DNA from: Ardenticatenaceae bacterium
Lineage (GTDB): Bacteria > Chloroflexota > Anaerolineae > Promineifilales > Promineifilaceae
Direction of reading: 5' to 3'
Assembly: GCA_020634435.1 (NCBI GenBank)
Contig: JACKBS010000006.1
Coordinates: 496,001-560,000, forward strand
DNA length: 64,000 nt
Shown here: piece after piece, positions 44,213-52,274 of the stretch
Numbering within the stretch: the first letter of the stretch is position 1
Layout of the letters: the number at the start of each line of letters is the position of its first letter
Program-made: the position numbers and the translations under genes
Notes under the pieces: generated by a model
What the model saw: the letters and a program-made list of their open reading frames with translations, nothing else
Database searches by the model: none
What the model was told of the DNA's origin: nothing

Positions 44213-45568
44213 AATCTCCCACCGCTTGCGTTCGTTTTCATACTGTTCGGGGCTGTCGAGGTCGCGCAAGATATCGTCGGTGGGGACTGGTACCAGGTGT
44301 AGCTGATCGGCGTGGCGGTGCAGGAGGGTGCGCGGCGCATCGCCGGGAGAGAGAGCTAGCAGCTCGGCAAAATGGCGGCGACCAATCAGCACCGGATTGC
44401 CACGTTGCCCGGCAAAAATGGGGGCAATCAGGTGGCCATCTCTTTGCCAGTACGCTTCTAGCAGCAAATTCATCGTCTCTGGCTGGACCATTGGCTGGTC
44501 GGCCAGCAGTACCAAAACGGCCGTTACCGATTCATCCAGCGCGCGTACGGCCGTTTGCAGCGACGAGAGCATTTCTCCCGCAGCATAGCCTTGATTATGT
44601 AAAGTTTTAGCACCGGCATTTTGCGCGATTTTTGCCACGGCTTCAGCTTCGTGTCCGGTGACGACGAGATATTGGTATACGGCCGTTTGCTGCACATTGC
44701 GCAGCGTTTGCCCCAGCACGGTGGTGTCGCCCCAGGGCAACAACTGCTTGGTTGTCAGCCCCATTCGTTTGCCCTCGCCCGCGGCCAGGATAACGGCGGT
44801 GACGCGCCGATGCACCTCGCGCACGGGCTGATCCGTTCTTGTCGCCCCAATCACTACTTGCTCAATGCGCGGCGTTTTCAGGAGCTGTTGGGCAATCTGG
44901 CGGGCCGCGGTAAGCTGAACGGCCGTTTCGACCTTGTTGATAAACGGCACCACCCGCGCCCCGTCGGGCACACCCTTTAAGCCCCCCTGTGGATGGGCAA
45001 TCAAACGCGCCACTTCGTTCACCGACAACCGTTCACCGATCGCCGAATCCAGCAGTTCAGCCGCAATCTCTGGCCGATGGGTGATTTCGGTGAAACGGCC
45101 GTCCAGCGCATCAATCCCTACCACTGGCACCACCAACGTGCTGGCGGGTGGAATCACTGGCTCATGTGGGGCGGGCGCTTTAATGGGCCGCATTCGCGAG
45201 CCATCGGCTTCAACGAGCACAAAATCAACGTCTGGTCGGGCTAGCCATGCTCCTGGCAATTCTGGCGGCACCCCCACCGCCTTGTCGCCTGCGACTTCAC
45301 CCACGACCAGACAGATGCCAAATTGATCCAGCGCTGCACCAATTTTTTTCTCTGCGTTCTTGGCGTCCTCTGCGGTAAAAAAAATCACGGCCTCTGACCG
45401 ACTCATCTGCGCGGCAAAGATGCGCGTGGTGGTAGTGAGGATGCGCCTACCGGGCAAGGCCGCACCCAAAGCAAACAGCAGGCTGGTCTTGCCGCCGCCG
45501 CCGACAAAAGCAATCAGCTCGTTCTGGGGCTGTAAGTTAAACGCGGTGGGCAGAGTGAAGCGGCTCAT
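44210..45568 (-). CDS. fused YqeC + MocA-like molybdenum hydroxylase maturation protein
   Basis: This 452-residue protein joins two domains usually separate. Residues about 1-240 are YqeC (ELIAFVGGGGKTSLLFALGAAL P-loop, later FVLVEADGSRMRPIKAPAPHEPV), tied by genomic association to selenium-dependent molybdenum hydroxylases. Residues about 255-445 are a MocA/CoxCD-type nucleotidyltransferase (VTAVILAAGEGKRMGLTTKQLLPWG) that attaches a nucleotide to the molybdenum cofactor. The stretch FFTAEDAKNAEKKIG near residue 80 is encoded by an intergenic repeat unit. Stop and start overlap yqeB by 4 bp. It probably matures the enzyme encoded at 54-58 kb. Confidence 0.88.
   Translation of the reverse strand: MSRFTLPTAFNLQPQNELIAFVGGGGKTSLLFALGAALPGRRILTTTTRIFAAQMSRSEAVIFFTAEDAKNAEKKIGAALDQFGICLVVGEVAGDKAVGVPPELPGAWLARPDVDFVLVEADGSRMRPIKAPAPHEPVIPPASTLVVPVVGIDALDGRFTEITHRPEIAAELLDSAIGERLSVNEVARLIAHPQGGLKGVPDGARVVPFINKVETAVQLTAARQIAQQLLKTPRIEQVVIGATRTDQPVREVHRRVTAVILAAGEGKRMGLTTKQLLPWGDTTVLGQTLRNVQQTAVYQYLVVTGHEAEAVAKIAQNAGAKTLHNQGYAAGEMLSSLQTAVRALDESVTAVLVLLADQPMVQPETMNLLLEAYWQRDGHLIAPIFAGQRGNPVLIGRRHFAELLALSPGDAPRTLLHRHADQLHLVPVPTDDILRDLDSPEQYENERKRWEI
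45341..45385. repeat. translated copy of the CGCAGAGGACGC repeat inside yqeC
   Basis: Read on the minus strand, TACCGCAGAGGACGCCAAG and AACGCAGAGAAAAAA match the spacer repeats at 6139, 9316 and 44180. It encodes TAEDAKNAEKK in frame. Confidence 0.6.
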
Positions 45569-46425
45569 GACTGTCGGTTCAGGTGGGTGAGGATGGCTTC
45601 CAGCACGCCGCCGCCAATGGCCAGCGCTTTTTCGGAGATCGTGAAGCAGGCGTCTACATCGGCCCGGGCATCGAGATCGCCAATTTTGAGACCTGCGGAA
45701 ACGGCCGTACCCGGCGCAATCAGCCCACGCAGCACACCAGCAAACGGGGCGGTAATTAGCTCACCCGCCACATCGCCAATGAGATCACCCGCCTGAACCA
45801 AATCTCCAATATCCAATTTCCAATCTACCGTGCCTGTTGCCGGGGCGCGCAGCACACGCTCCGCACCTTTGCCGCCAATAATGCCCGGTGTGCCGGTGTT
45901 GGGAATGGCCGCACCTTCCCAGATGACCCGCCCCAAGGTATGTCCGCGCATCGTCTCGATGACGGCGTGGCAATCGACGCCAGCCGTAAAGCCCGGCCCC
46001 AGCGCAATCACCAACTCAGCCTGGTCGGGACGGGTGTCGATGTTGCGCTTGGCCATGCGGGCGTCGATGAGGATCGGTATTCGGTGGTCGGTGGTCGGTG
46101 AACCGTAATCAGTCAACCGTTCACCGATTACGGATAACCGATTACCGATTACCGGCAGCTCCGGAGCGACAAGGACGGGAATTCCGCCAGCGTAGGCCAG
46201 GGTCAACGCTTCATCGACTGTTTCCACCCGTTGGGCTTGGAGAGACTCGATTTGAACCTGACCTTCGCGAACGGCCGTTGCCAGGGCCACTTTCCGCCGC
46301 ACGACCAGCGGCTGCGGTAGTTCCAGCACGATGAGGGGGAAGCCTGCCTGGTGCAAACGGTAAGCCACGCCGGTAGCCAGATCACCACCGCCGCGCAGAA
46401 TTACGAGGTGTTGTGAGAATAACAT
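45565..46425 (-). CDS. yqeB: YqeB-family molybdenum hydroxylase accessory protein
   Basis: This 286-residue protein opens with VILRGGGDLATGVAYRLHQAGFPLIVLEL, the start of the YqeB family (selenium-dependent molybdenum hydroxylase accessory). GPGFTAGVDCHAVIETMRGHTLGRVIWEG is the central conserved block, and a lipoyl/biotinyl-like hairpin (GTVDWKLDIGDLVQAGDLIGDVAG) is C-terminal. Between residues about 93 and 118 it carries an in-frame insert (VIGNRLSVIGERLTDYG...) encoded by ACCGATTACCG repeats; I believe typical relatives lack it. A promoter with the -10 box 6 nt from ATG precedes it. Confidence 0.85.
   Translation of the reverse strand: MLFSQHLVILRGGGDLATGVAYRLHQAGFPLIVLELPQPLVVRRKVALATAVREGQVQIESLQAQRVETVDEALTLAYAGGIPVLVAPELPVIGNRLSVIGERLTDYGSPTTDHRIPILIDARMAKRNIDTRPDQAELVIALGPGFTAGVDCHAVIETMRGHTLGRVIWEGAAIPNTGTPGIIGGKGAERVLRAPATGTVDWKLDIGDLVQAGDLIGDVAGELITAPFAGVLRGLIAPGTAVSAGLKIGDLDARADVDACFTISEKALAIGGGVLEAILTHLNRQS
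46077..46158. repeat. translated ACCGATTACCG repeat array inside yqeB
   Basis: Units of TCGGTGGTCGG, ACCGTTCACCGATTACGG and ACCGATTACCG follow each other in frame within yqeB. The same units form the spacer at 6888-6970. Confidence 0.75.
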
Positions 46426-46431
46426 AGGCTG

Positions 46432-46459
46432 ATCTTACCCCAGGTGCGCTGGCGGGCAA
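46432..46459 (-). promoter_or_regulatory. leaderless-type promoter of yqeB
   Basis: On the minus strand: TTGCCC (46459-46454), a 16-bp spacer, TAAGAT (46437-46432), then 6 nt to ATG 46425. Confidence 0.5.
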
Positions 46460-46506
46460 ACGGCTGGCAGCAGCTTGTTAGATCGCCTGTCAGATTTGGT
46501 GTTATT

Positions 46507-46536
46507 TTGACTTTAAGGTTGGGAGTTCTGTATAAT
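46507..46536 (+). promoter_or_regulatory. strong sigma70-type promoter of the kinase gene
   Basis: TTGACT (46507-46512), an 18-bp spacer, TATAAT (46531-46536). The start codon is 200 bp further on, so this gene has a long leader. The rest of the 310-bp spacer (46426-46735) holds two ACGGCCGT copies and no convincing gene. Confidence 0.65.
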
Positions 46537-46735
46537 GCCCAGCAGTTGCGATTTTTATCGGTATAAATTCTTGTTGTAGTGGCGAAATTATATAGGATTT
46601 TATGAGACGCCTGTGGTGGCAACGGCCGTTTTTGATTGTGCTGTTTGTTACCCGGATGTCAACGGCCGTTGGGAATATTGCCAGTTAAATTGGTAGTACA
46701 ACGGATGGCTCTCTCTTTGGGGAAAACGATTTCAA

Positions 46736-49438
46736 ATGGCTCAACGCATGACGTTCACCACATTTGGCCGGTACGAAATCAAAAATATGCTGGGTCAGGG
46801 AGGAATGGCTGAAGTTTATACAGCCTACGACCCGGTAATGGAACGCTTGGTCGCACTTAAAATCATCCGTAAAAAGTTTTCAGAGGATCCGCGCTTTAAG
46901 GAACGGTTTTGGCGTGAAGCGAAAACGATTGCCCGGTTGGAGCATCGGGCCATTGTGCCAGTCCATGATTTTGGCGAAGACGAGGTAACCGGGCAGTTGT
47001 ACCTGGTGATGCGTCTGATGCCGGATGTGCTGCATGAGTGGCTGAAGCGCAATAAGCTAATTCCATTGGAGGATGTTAGCCTGATCTTGAATCGTCTGGC
47101 TACGGCTTTAACGTATGCACATAGTCAAGGCACGATACATCGCGATATCAAGCCTGCGAATATTTTGCTGGACGAAGAAGGGACTGTTTTCCTGGCTGAT
47201 TTTGGTCTAGCTGCGCCGCTAGACAGCATTGAATTAGGACAGGTTCCCTCGGCCTATGGTGGATCGCCATTTTATATGGCCCCAGAACAGTGGAAAGAAG
47301 AAAAGGTTGGGGTACCAACGGATATTTATCAGCTTGGGGTCACGTTGTTTGAGATGTTAACTGGGGAACGGCCGTTTCCCGCTGCCGATATGCAGGTTCT
47401 TTTAGAGAGCCATGTACATCGACCGCTCCCGGAGGCGTCTGATATTAACCCCCGGTTACCCCGCAAAATCCAGCCAATTCTGGCAAAAGCGATGGCCAAA
47501 AATCCGTTGGATCGTTACGCTACGCCGCTGGATTTGGCTGAAGCCGTTGCCAGGCTGCTGCGCCCAGAAAAGATCAAAAATCGCTATGAAATTAAGGAAG
47601 AGCTCCAGCATGGCAGTCTAGCGGTGGTGTATCTGGCGCGCGATTTGTTTGAAGATCGCGATGTGGCCTTAAAAATTATGAAACACCGGCTGATCTGCAA
47701 TCTGGCATACCGGCGTCATTTTCAGCAAGAAAAGCAGGTGATTACCAGCATTCAGCATACGGCCGTTGTCCCTGTTTACGATGTGGATTTACACAATGGA
47801 CAGCCCTATCTGGCGATGCGGTTTATGGAGGGTGCCTCGCTTCGCGAGCGGTTGCGCAAGGAGCGGATGATTTCGGTTGATGCTGTTTGCCAATTGGGAG
47901 AGCGTCTGGCCCAAGCGCTGGATGCCATGCACCGGAGCGATTACATTCATGGCAACGTGAACCCGGGCAACGTGCTGTTGGATACGGTGGGCAACGGGTA
48001 TCTGGCAGATTTTCATGTGAACCGGTTGGCTGAGCTAACTGAGGTAGTGGTAGACCAGGCAGAGCCATTAGGCCATTTGCCGTACCTGGCGCCAGAGCAA
48101 TGGCAAGGTGAACCAGCCTCGCCACAAACGGACATTTACCAGTTTAGTGTCATGATGTTTGAATTGCTCACGCGGCACCGACCATTCCCAGAAACGGCCG
48201 TTGCTGAATTGCAAGCTAGCATAGAAAACCAGCCGGCTCCACCTATTACTTCTATCAACTCGGCGTTACCGCCAACGTTTGATGCCATTTTTGCCACGGC
48301 TCTGGCTAAGCTGCCTGAAGATCGCTTTGCGAAGGCCAGTGAATTGGTCTCTCGCTTGAATCAGGCGCGTGAAAGTCATGCGTTTGAAACGCTGCGCCAG
48401 CACGGGGATGATAGTTACAAGGAGAAGCAGTGGCGCGAAGCGATTGCCTCTTACACGCAGGCGCTGGAAATACGGCCGTATGATTCGGCCGTACGGGCTT
48501 CTTTAGAGCGGGCGGGGCGGCGTAAAACGGAATCAGGCATATTTCACCGCAGCCGGGTGGCTATTGATGAGGAACGATGGGAGGATGCCACCCATTTTTT
48601 GCTGCAAGTGCCACCCTCGTCTGAGCGGGAAGATTTGCTGGAGTATGTTGAGCAAAAGAAGCAGGTTGAGCAGCTTTATGCTGAAGGTCAAGCGGCGCTG
48701 GCACAGGAAAAGTGGGTGGTGGCACAACAGTTGCTAGAAGAGACTGATCGGCTAGAGCCTAACTACAAAGATGTGCATCGGTTGTTGGGCCAGCTGGCGG
48801 AAAAAGTAGATGTAGTGCTGCGGCAGGTGCGACAGGCTATCGAGCAGGCGCATTGGTCTGAAGCGATCGCTTTGTTGCAAACGGTGGAGGGCCACGAAAC
48901 GGCCGTTGCGCTCCGTCAGGAAATCGCTTCTTTACAGAAAAAACAGCGGCAGCTATGGTGGCTGGCCTGGTCACGCGGAAAATCAACTGCCCTGGCTACA
49001 TTCCTCCTGATCGCGAGTATTGCGACTGTATTTCTTTTGCTTTCTCCAGAAGTGAGAGGCACGGGATTGTCAGAGGTAGAAAAATTAGATTGCTTGGAAA
49101 CGGCCGTGCCACCCTTGCAGCTGGTTTCTGGCGATGAAGTGAATGAGACTGTTAAGCCCGATGCTTATAAAGCTGTCCGCGGTGGTCCACAAGCGCTCAA
49201 TTTGTCATTGAATTGGACAGAGGACGCCATACGATCAGAATGTCAGGAGTTTGTCGCATCTGATCCCGGTATTCAGATTACCTGGTCGGCTGAATCTGGA
49301 GGGTTTTTGGTGGATGGTCAGTGGACGGCCGTGTATCAAAAGTTAGATTCGTCGGTTAGCGAGGATACCATTGTTGTTCGCTTGTGGTATGGCGATCAGC
49401 AGTTTCTCTACGAGTATCACTTAAGCTTTACGCCATAG
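46736..49438 (+). CDS. membrane Ser/Thr protein kinase with tandem pseudokinase
   Basis: This 900-residue protein has two kinase domains in a row. Domain 1 (about residues 9-280) is complete: GQGGMAEVY loop, ALKIIRKKF lysine, HRDIKPANILL, and DFG in LADFGLA. Domain 2 (about 283-545) keeps the lysine (ALKIMKH) and APEQ but has HGNVNPGNVLL for the catalytic loop and DFH for DFG, so it should not transfer phosphate. A helical TPR-like region follows (about 555-740), then one membrane helix near 755-772 and an exported tail of about 125 residues. The pseudokinase may be an allosteric or docking partner of domain 1. Confidence 0.9.
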   Translation: MAQRMTFTTFGRYEIKNMLGQGGMAEVYTAYDPVMERLVALKIIRKKFSEDPRFKERFWREAKTIARLEHRAIVPVHDFGEDEVTGQLYLVMRLMPDVLHEWLKRNKLIPLEDVSLILNRLATALTYAHSQGTIHRDIKPANILLDEEGTVFLADFGLAAPLDSIELGQVPSAYGGSPFYMAPEQWKEEKVGVPTDIYQLGVTLFEMLTGERPFPAADMQVLLESHVHRPLPEASDINPRLPRKIQPILAKAMAKNPLDRYATPLDLAEAVARLLRPEKIKNRYEIKEELQHGSLAVVYLARDLFEDRDVALKIMKHRLICNLAYRRHFQQEKQVITSIQHTAVVPVYDVDLHNGQPYLAMRFMEGASLRERLRKERMISVDAVCQLGERLAQALDAMHRSDYIHGNVNPGNVLLDTVGNGYLADFHVNRLAELTEVVVDQAEPLGHLPYLAPEQWQGEPASPQTDIYQFSVMMFELLTRHRPFPETAVAELQASIENQPAPPITSINSALPPTFDAIFATALAKLPEDRFAKASELVSRLNQARESHAFETLRQHGDDSYKEKQWREAIASYTQALEIRPYDSAVRASLERAGRRKTESGIFHRSRVAIDEERWEDATHFLLQVPPSSEREDLLEYVEQKKQVEQLYAEGQAALAQEKWVVAQQLLEETDRLEPNYKDVHRLLGQLAEKVDVVLRQVRQAIEQAHWSEAIALLQTVEGHETAVALRQEIASLQKKQRQLWWLAWSRGKSTALATFLLIASIATVFLLLSPEVRGTGLSEVEKLDCLETAVPPLQLVSGDEVNETVKPDAYKAVRGGPQALNLSLNWTEDAIRSECQEFVASDPGIQITWSAESGGFLVDGQWTAVYQKLDSSVSEDTIVVRLWYGDQQFLYEYHLSFTP

Positions 49439-49465
49439 CGGAAAAACCTCATAGGGAATATAAAC

Positions 49466-50485
49466 ATGAACCAAAAGAAGCTTGCAGTTTGGATGACCGT
49501 GATTCTCCTGATCACTGCCTGTGCTCGTGGTGTTGCGCCAGATGTTGTTTCGCGCAGTCAAATCTCGCCCAACTTTAGCTGCCCTGAATCCGTGACTATA
49601 CAAGGAAATACAAGCCTCAGCCCTGGCGAAACGGTTTCGCTGGCTGTGAGGCCCACAAGCTTTGGCTGGCACTATCAATGGACAGCACCCGACATGAGCC
49701 TGTTGAGTGCGCCGCAAAATAGCATTACGGAATTTACCGCGCCTAAATCAGCGCAAGTAATTGTGTTATCTGTGGTGGTTACGCCAGATCAAGGATGCGC
49801 CGCTGTTACGGACTCGATACAAATTACAGTGAGCAGCCCGCCCACCTTCACGCCAATGGCAACGGATACGGCCCAGCCTACGAATACGCCCACTTTAACG
49901 GCTGCTCCCACGGACGCCCCAACGGTTGAATTACCCGCCACCAACACCGTGGCTCCGACGGTTGCCTTGACCAATACACCGTTTTACACACCAATGCCCT
50001 CACAAACACCCTCACCAACGGTTCCCTCCTTTGGCATTTTGCTCAAGGAACCCAAGGATGAGACCTGTGTTGGTTCCGAGAATGCTGTCTTTGAATGGTT
50101 GGCCACACGGCCGTTGAACAGTATTGAGGGCGTCAATGGCGAATATTTTGCTCTAAACATCTGGGCTGAAGGCTCACCTGGCTATAGTGTAAGCTGGATC
50201 AAAAATCCTAGATATGAGATTGAGAACATTTCTGATCCTATAGCCGTTTACACACAGCTAGTGAACTGTAGCGGAGAAAAAGGTTGTTATTGGAACGTTG
50301 ATTTAATCGTTTCAAAAGTGGAGAGAGGCAGCGGGCATCTCCCTGAAAGTTTTACTACACTTTATTCCAGCCCGGCACGTTGGTTTTGTACAGAGGTAGC
50401 ACCTCGACCTATTCCACCAACTAACACACCAGAACCTGTTGCTACTCCTTGTAATCTTCCTCCCCCTCAAGAGTGTGGTGGGTGA
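49466..50485 (+). CDS. Thr/Pro-linker lipoprotein, unknown function
   Basis: This 339-residue protein has a lipoprotein signal (MTVILLITACARG, Cys19 lipidated). An Ig-like or PKD-like domain follows (LSPGETVSLAVRPTSFGWHYQWTAPD), then a long Thr/Pro linker (residues about 130-185). The C-terminal domain (EPKDETCVGSENAVFEWL...) has paired cysteines and may bind a surface polymer. It lies 27 bp after the kinase gene on the same strand and could be its sensor or target. No enzyme motif. Confidence 0.75.
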   Translation: MNQKKLAVWMTVILLITACARGVAPDVVSRSQISPNFSCPESVTIQGNTSLSPGETVSLAVRPTSFGWHYQWTAPDMSLLSAPQNSITEFTAPKSAQVIVLSVVVTPDQGCAAVTDSIQITVSSPPTFTPMATDTAQPTNTPTLTAAPTDAPTVELPATNTVAPTVALTNTPFYTPMPSQTPSPTVPSFGILLKEPKDETCVGSENAVFEWLATRPLNSIEGVNGEYFALNIWAEGSPGYSVSWIKNPRYEIENISDPIAVYTQLVNCSGEKGCYWNVDLIVSKVERGSGHLPESFTTLYSSPARWFCTEVAPRPIPPTNTPEPVATPCNLPPPQECGG

Positions 50486-50540
50486 CGTGAGAAGAGGGTT
50501 AGATCCAAGCAAAGGGACATTGGATTTAATGGAAATCTTC

Positions 50541-52229
50541 ATGAAAAAGTTGTTTTCCATAGTAACTCCAATAATAGTGCCAATCATATTTCTAGTGACT
50601 TTAACAAAAACGTTATTGGTTGTATTAGCATTGCCACGGCAAAGCGCGGTGGGTGCGCCTACACTGATTTGGGAGCCTACGTCGCCTTTGAAACAACCTG
50701 TAAATTACTCTTCGGCTCAAGTGGTAAAAATTGGAGCTAAAGAGTTTATATATGTGATCGGTGGCAAAACCCCTCTAGATTCAACAAATGATGTCTTGAT
50801 TGCTGAAGTTTTAAATAATGGGACCCTCTCTGAGTGGCAACCGACTGCATCGTTGCCACTCTCTGAAGACTCTGGAATTGAATCACTCAAAACAGCTTCA
50901 ATAGGGGAACAATTATATGTAATTGGAGGGTTGGTAAACGGTAAAGATACAAATAGTGTTTATTGTGCAAATCCGTTAACTGATGGAAACATATCGTCTT
51001 GGGTAACTCTAACTAACAACACGTTAACGCCAAGGATCAATCATGCTGCGGTCACTGTGGGTAACAAAATATATGTGATTGGGGGATGGGTTTCAGGTGC
51101 AGCAACGAATACTGTTTATTCTGCTTATGTTGAACCTAAATGTGGGTCTATTACATGGGAAGAAGAAAACCCAATGTTAGAATCATTGGCCAACATGTCA
51201 GCAGTTTTTGTCCCTTTAAGCGAACAAAAGGGAATAATCTATGTGTTTGGCGGGTGGAGCACCTCTCCTAGTGATTCTACCTATTACGCTTATGTGGACT
51301 TGCTCTCAGATGGATCTCAAAAATTGGGAGAATGGCACCAAAGTGCTTTTTCTTTGACTCAGCCACTTTACTTCCATTCTGTAGTTTTAATACAAAACGC
51401 TCTTTTTGTTTTTGGTGGATACGTTGAGACTAGTTCCGGAGATTACACTGCTACAAGAAAAATTTATCGGATATTGCTCGATGATAACGGAAGTTTGTTT
51501 TCATCCAATGAACTAACATCATTACAGTTTGATGTATTTGGTCACACATCTGTCGTTGCGGGTAATCAACAGGCTTATATTATTGGTGGAGAAAGATCTA
51601 ACTTTAGCGATGACTTAGTGCATGATCAAAGACCTGTTTTTTATACACCGTTTGCCTGGCTAACTAAGTTCAACTTGCCATCTGGAAAAGTTTCTGCAGG
51701 TGATCAAATTACATATACCCTTTACTATACGAGCAATGGTTTACGGCCGTTAACCAATCTGATCATCACCGATGAAATACCCGCCAATACAATCCTGATT
51801 CGCCCGGAATATTCTCCAAGTACCAGCATTCTTACATGGACAGTACCTTCGCTTGGTCTGAACGAATCTGGAAGTGTTTCCTTTACTGTGCAAGTTAGGC
51901 CACCATTAACGGCCGTTCCTCCCAGTCTTTCCACCTCAACTTCGACTCCAACGATTCCTAGCATAGATTCTGGCTTGACTTGCTCGACTGGTTGGTCGGG
52001 CGGTGGCGGGACACCAAGACCTACTTGTACACCAACTGCTACACCAATTCCTGTGGAAACAACGCCAGCTCCCACCGCAACGCCAAGGCCGTCAACAACC
52101 AGAATTTTTGGTTTGACGCCCATACCAGTTATTAATCAGGCCTGGATGTGTGAGGCTAACTGGTGTATCCAAAGCAATCCAGTGTTTAATGCGCCTTACC
52201 ATTTTTATCTCCCCCTAGTTGTCCGATAA
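50541..52229 (+). CDS. exported kelch-repeat protein with C-terminal YLPLVVR tail
   Basis: The protein of about 562 residues has a hydrophobic export segment (VTPIIVPIIFLVTLTKTLLVV) and five or six kelch blades (IYVIGGKTP, LYVIGGLV, IYVIGGWV, IYVFGGWST, LFVFGGYVE, AYIIGGERS), predicting a beta-propeller. A DUF11-like domain follows (ITYTLYYTSNGLRPLTNLIITDEIP), then a Pro/Thr linker. The protein ends HFYLPLVVR. I associate this C-terminal Leu-Pro-Leu-Val tail with Chloroflexota exported proteins. ATG 50541 (MKK) gives the best signal; longer frames overlap the previous gene. A stem-loop follows. Confidence 0.75.
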   Translation: MKKLFSIVTPIIVPIIFLVTLTKTLLVVLALPRQSAVGAPTLIWEPTSPLKQPVNYSSAQVVKIGAKEFIYVIGGKTPLDSTNDVLIAEVLNNGTLSEWQPTASLPLSEDSGIESLKTASIGEQLYVIGGLVNGKDTNSVYCANPLTDGNISSWVTLTNNTLTPRINHAAVTVGNKIYVIGGWVSGAATNTVYSAYVEPKCGSITWEEENPMLESLANMSAVFVPLSEQKGIIYVFGGWSTSPSDSTYYAYVDLLSDGSQKLGEWHQSAFSLTQPLYFHSVVLIQNALFVFGGYVETSSGDYTATRKIYRILLDDNGSLFSSNELTSLQFDVFGHTSVVAGNQQAYIIGGERSNFSDDLVHDQRPVFYTPFAWLTKFNLPSGKVSAGDQITYTLYYTSNGLRPLTNLIITDEIPANTILIRPEYSPSTSILTWTVPSLGLNESGSVSFTVQVRPPLTAVPPSLSTSTSTPTIPSIDSGLTCSTGWSGGGGTPRPTCTPTATPIPVETTPAPTATPRPSTTRIFGLTPIPVINQAWMCEANWCIQSNPVFNAPYHFYLPLVVR

Positions 52230-52256
52230 AAAAGGAGGTGCTTTCGCACCCCCTTT
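52230..52256. terminator. intrinsic terminator, convergent genes
   Basis: AAAGGAGGTGC and GCACCCCCTTT form a strong stem with a TTTC loop. On the minus strand it is followed by a T7 run, so it ends the lipase-like gene. On the plus strand it lies directly at the kelch stop codon. Confidence 0.75.
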
Positions 52257-52274
52257 CATCATCATTTTGTCTAA

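Noticed and set aside
45020..45060. Another in-frame ACCGTTCACCG repeat in yqeC (around IGERLSVNEVARL)
   Set aside because: The residues fit the normal domain pattern, so resemblance to the repeat may be chance.
46603..46689. 28-codon frame before the kinase gene (starts MRRLWWQRPFLIVL)
   Set aside because: Its apparent content comes from two octamers and there is no ribosome binding site or homology I can see.
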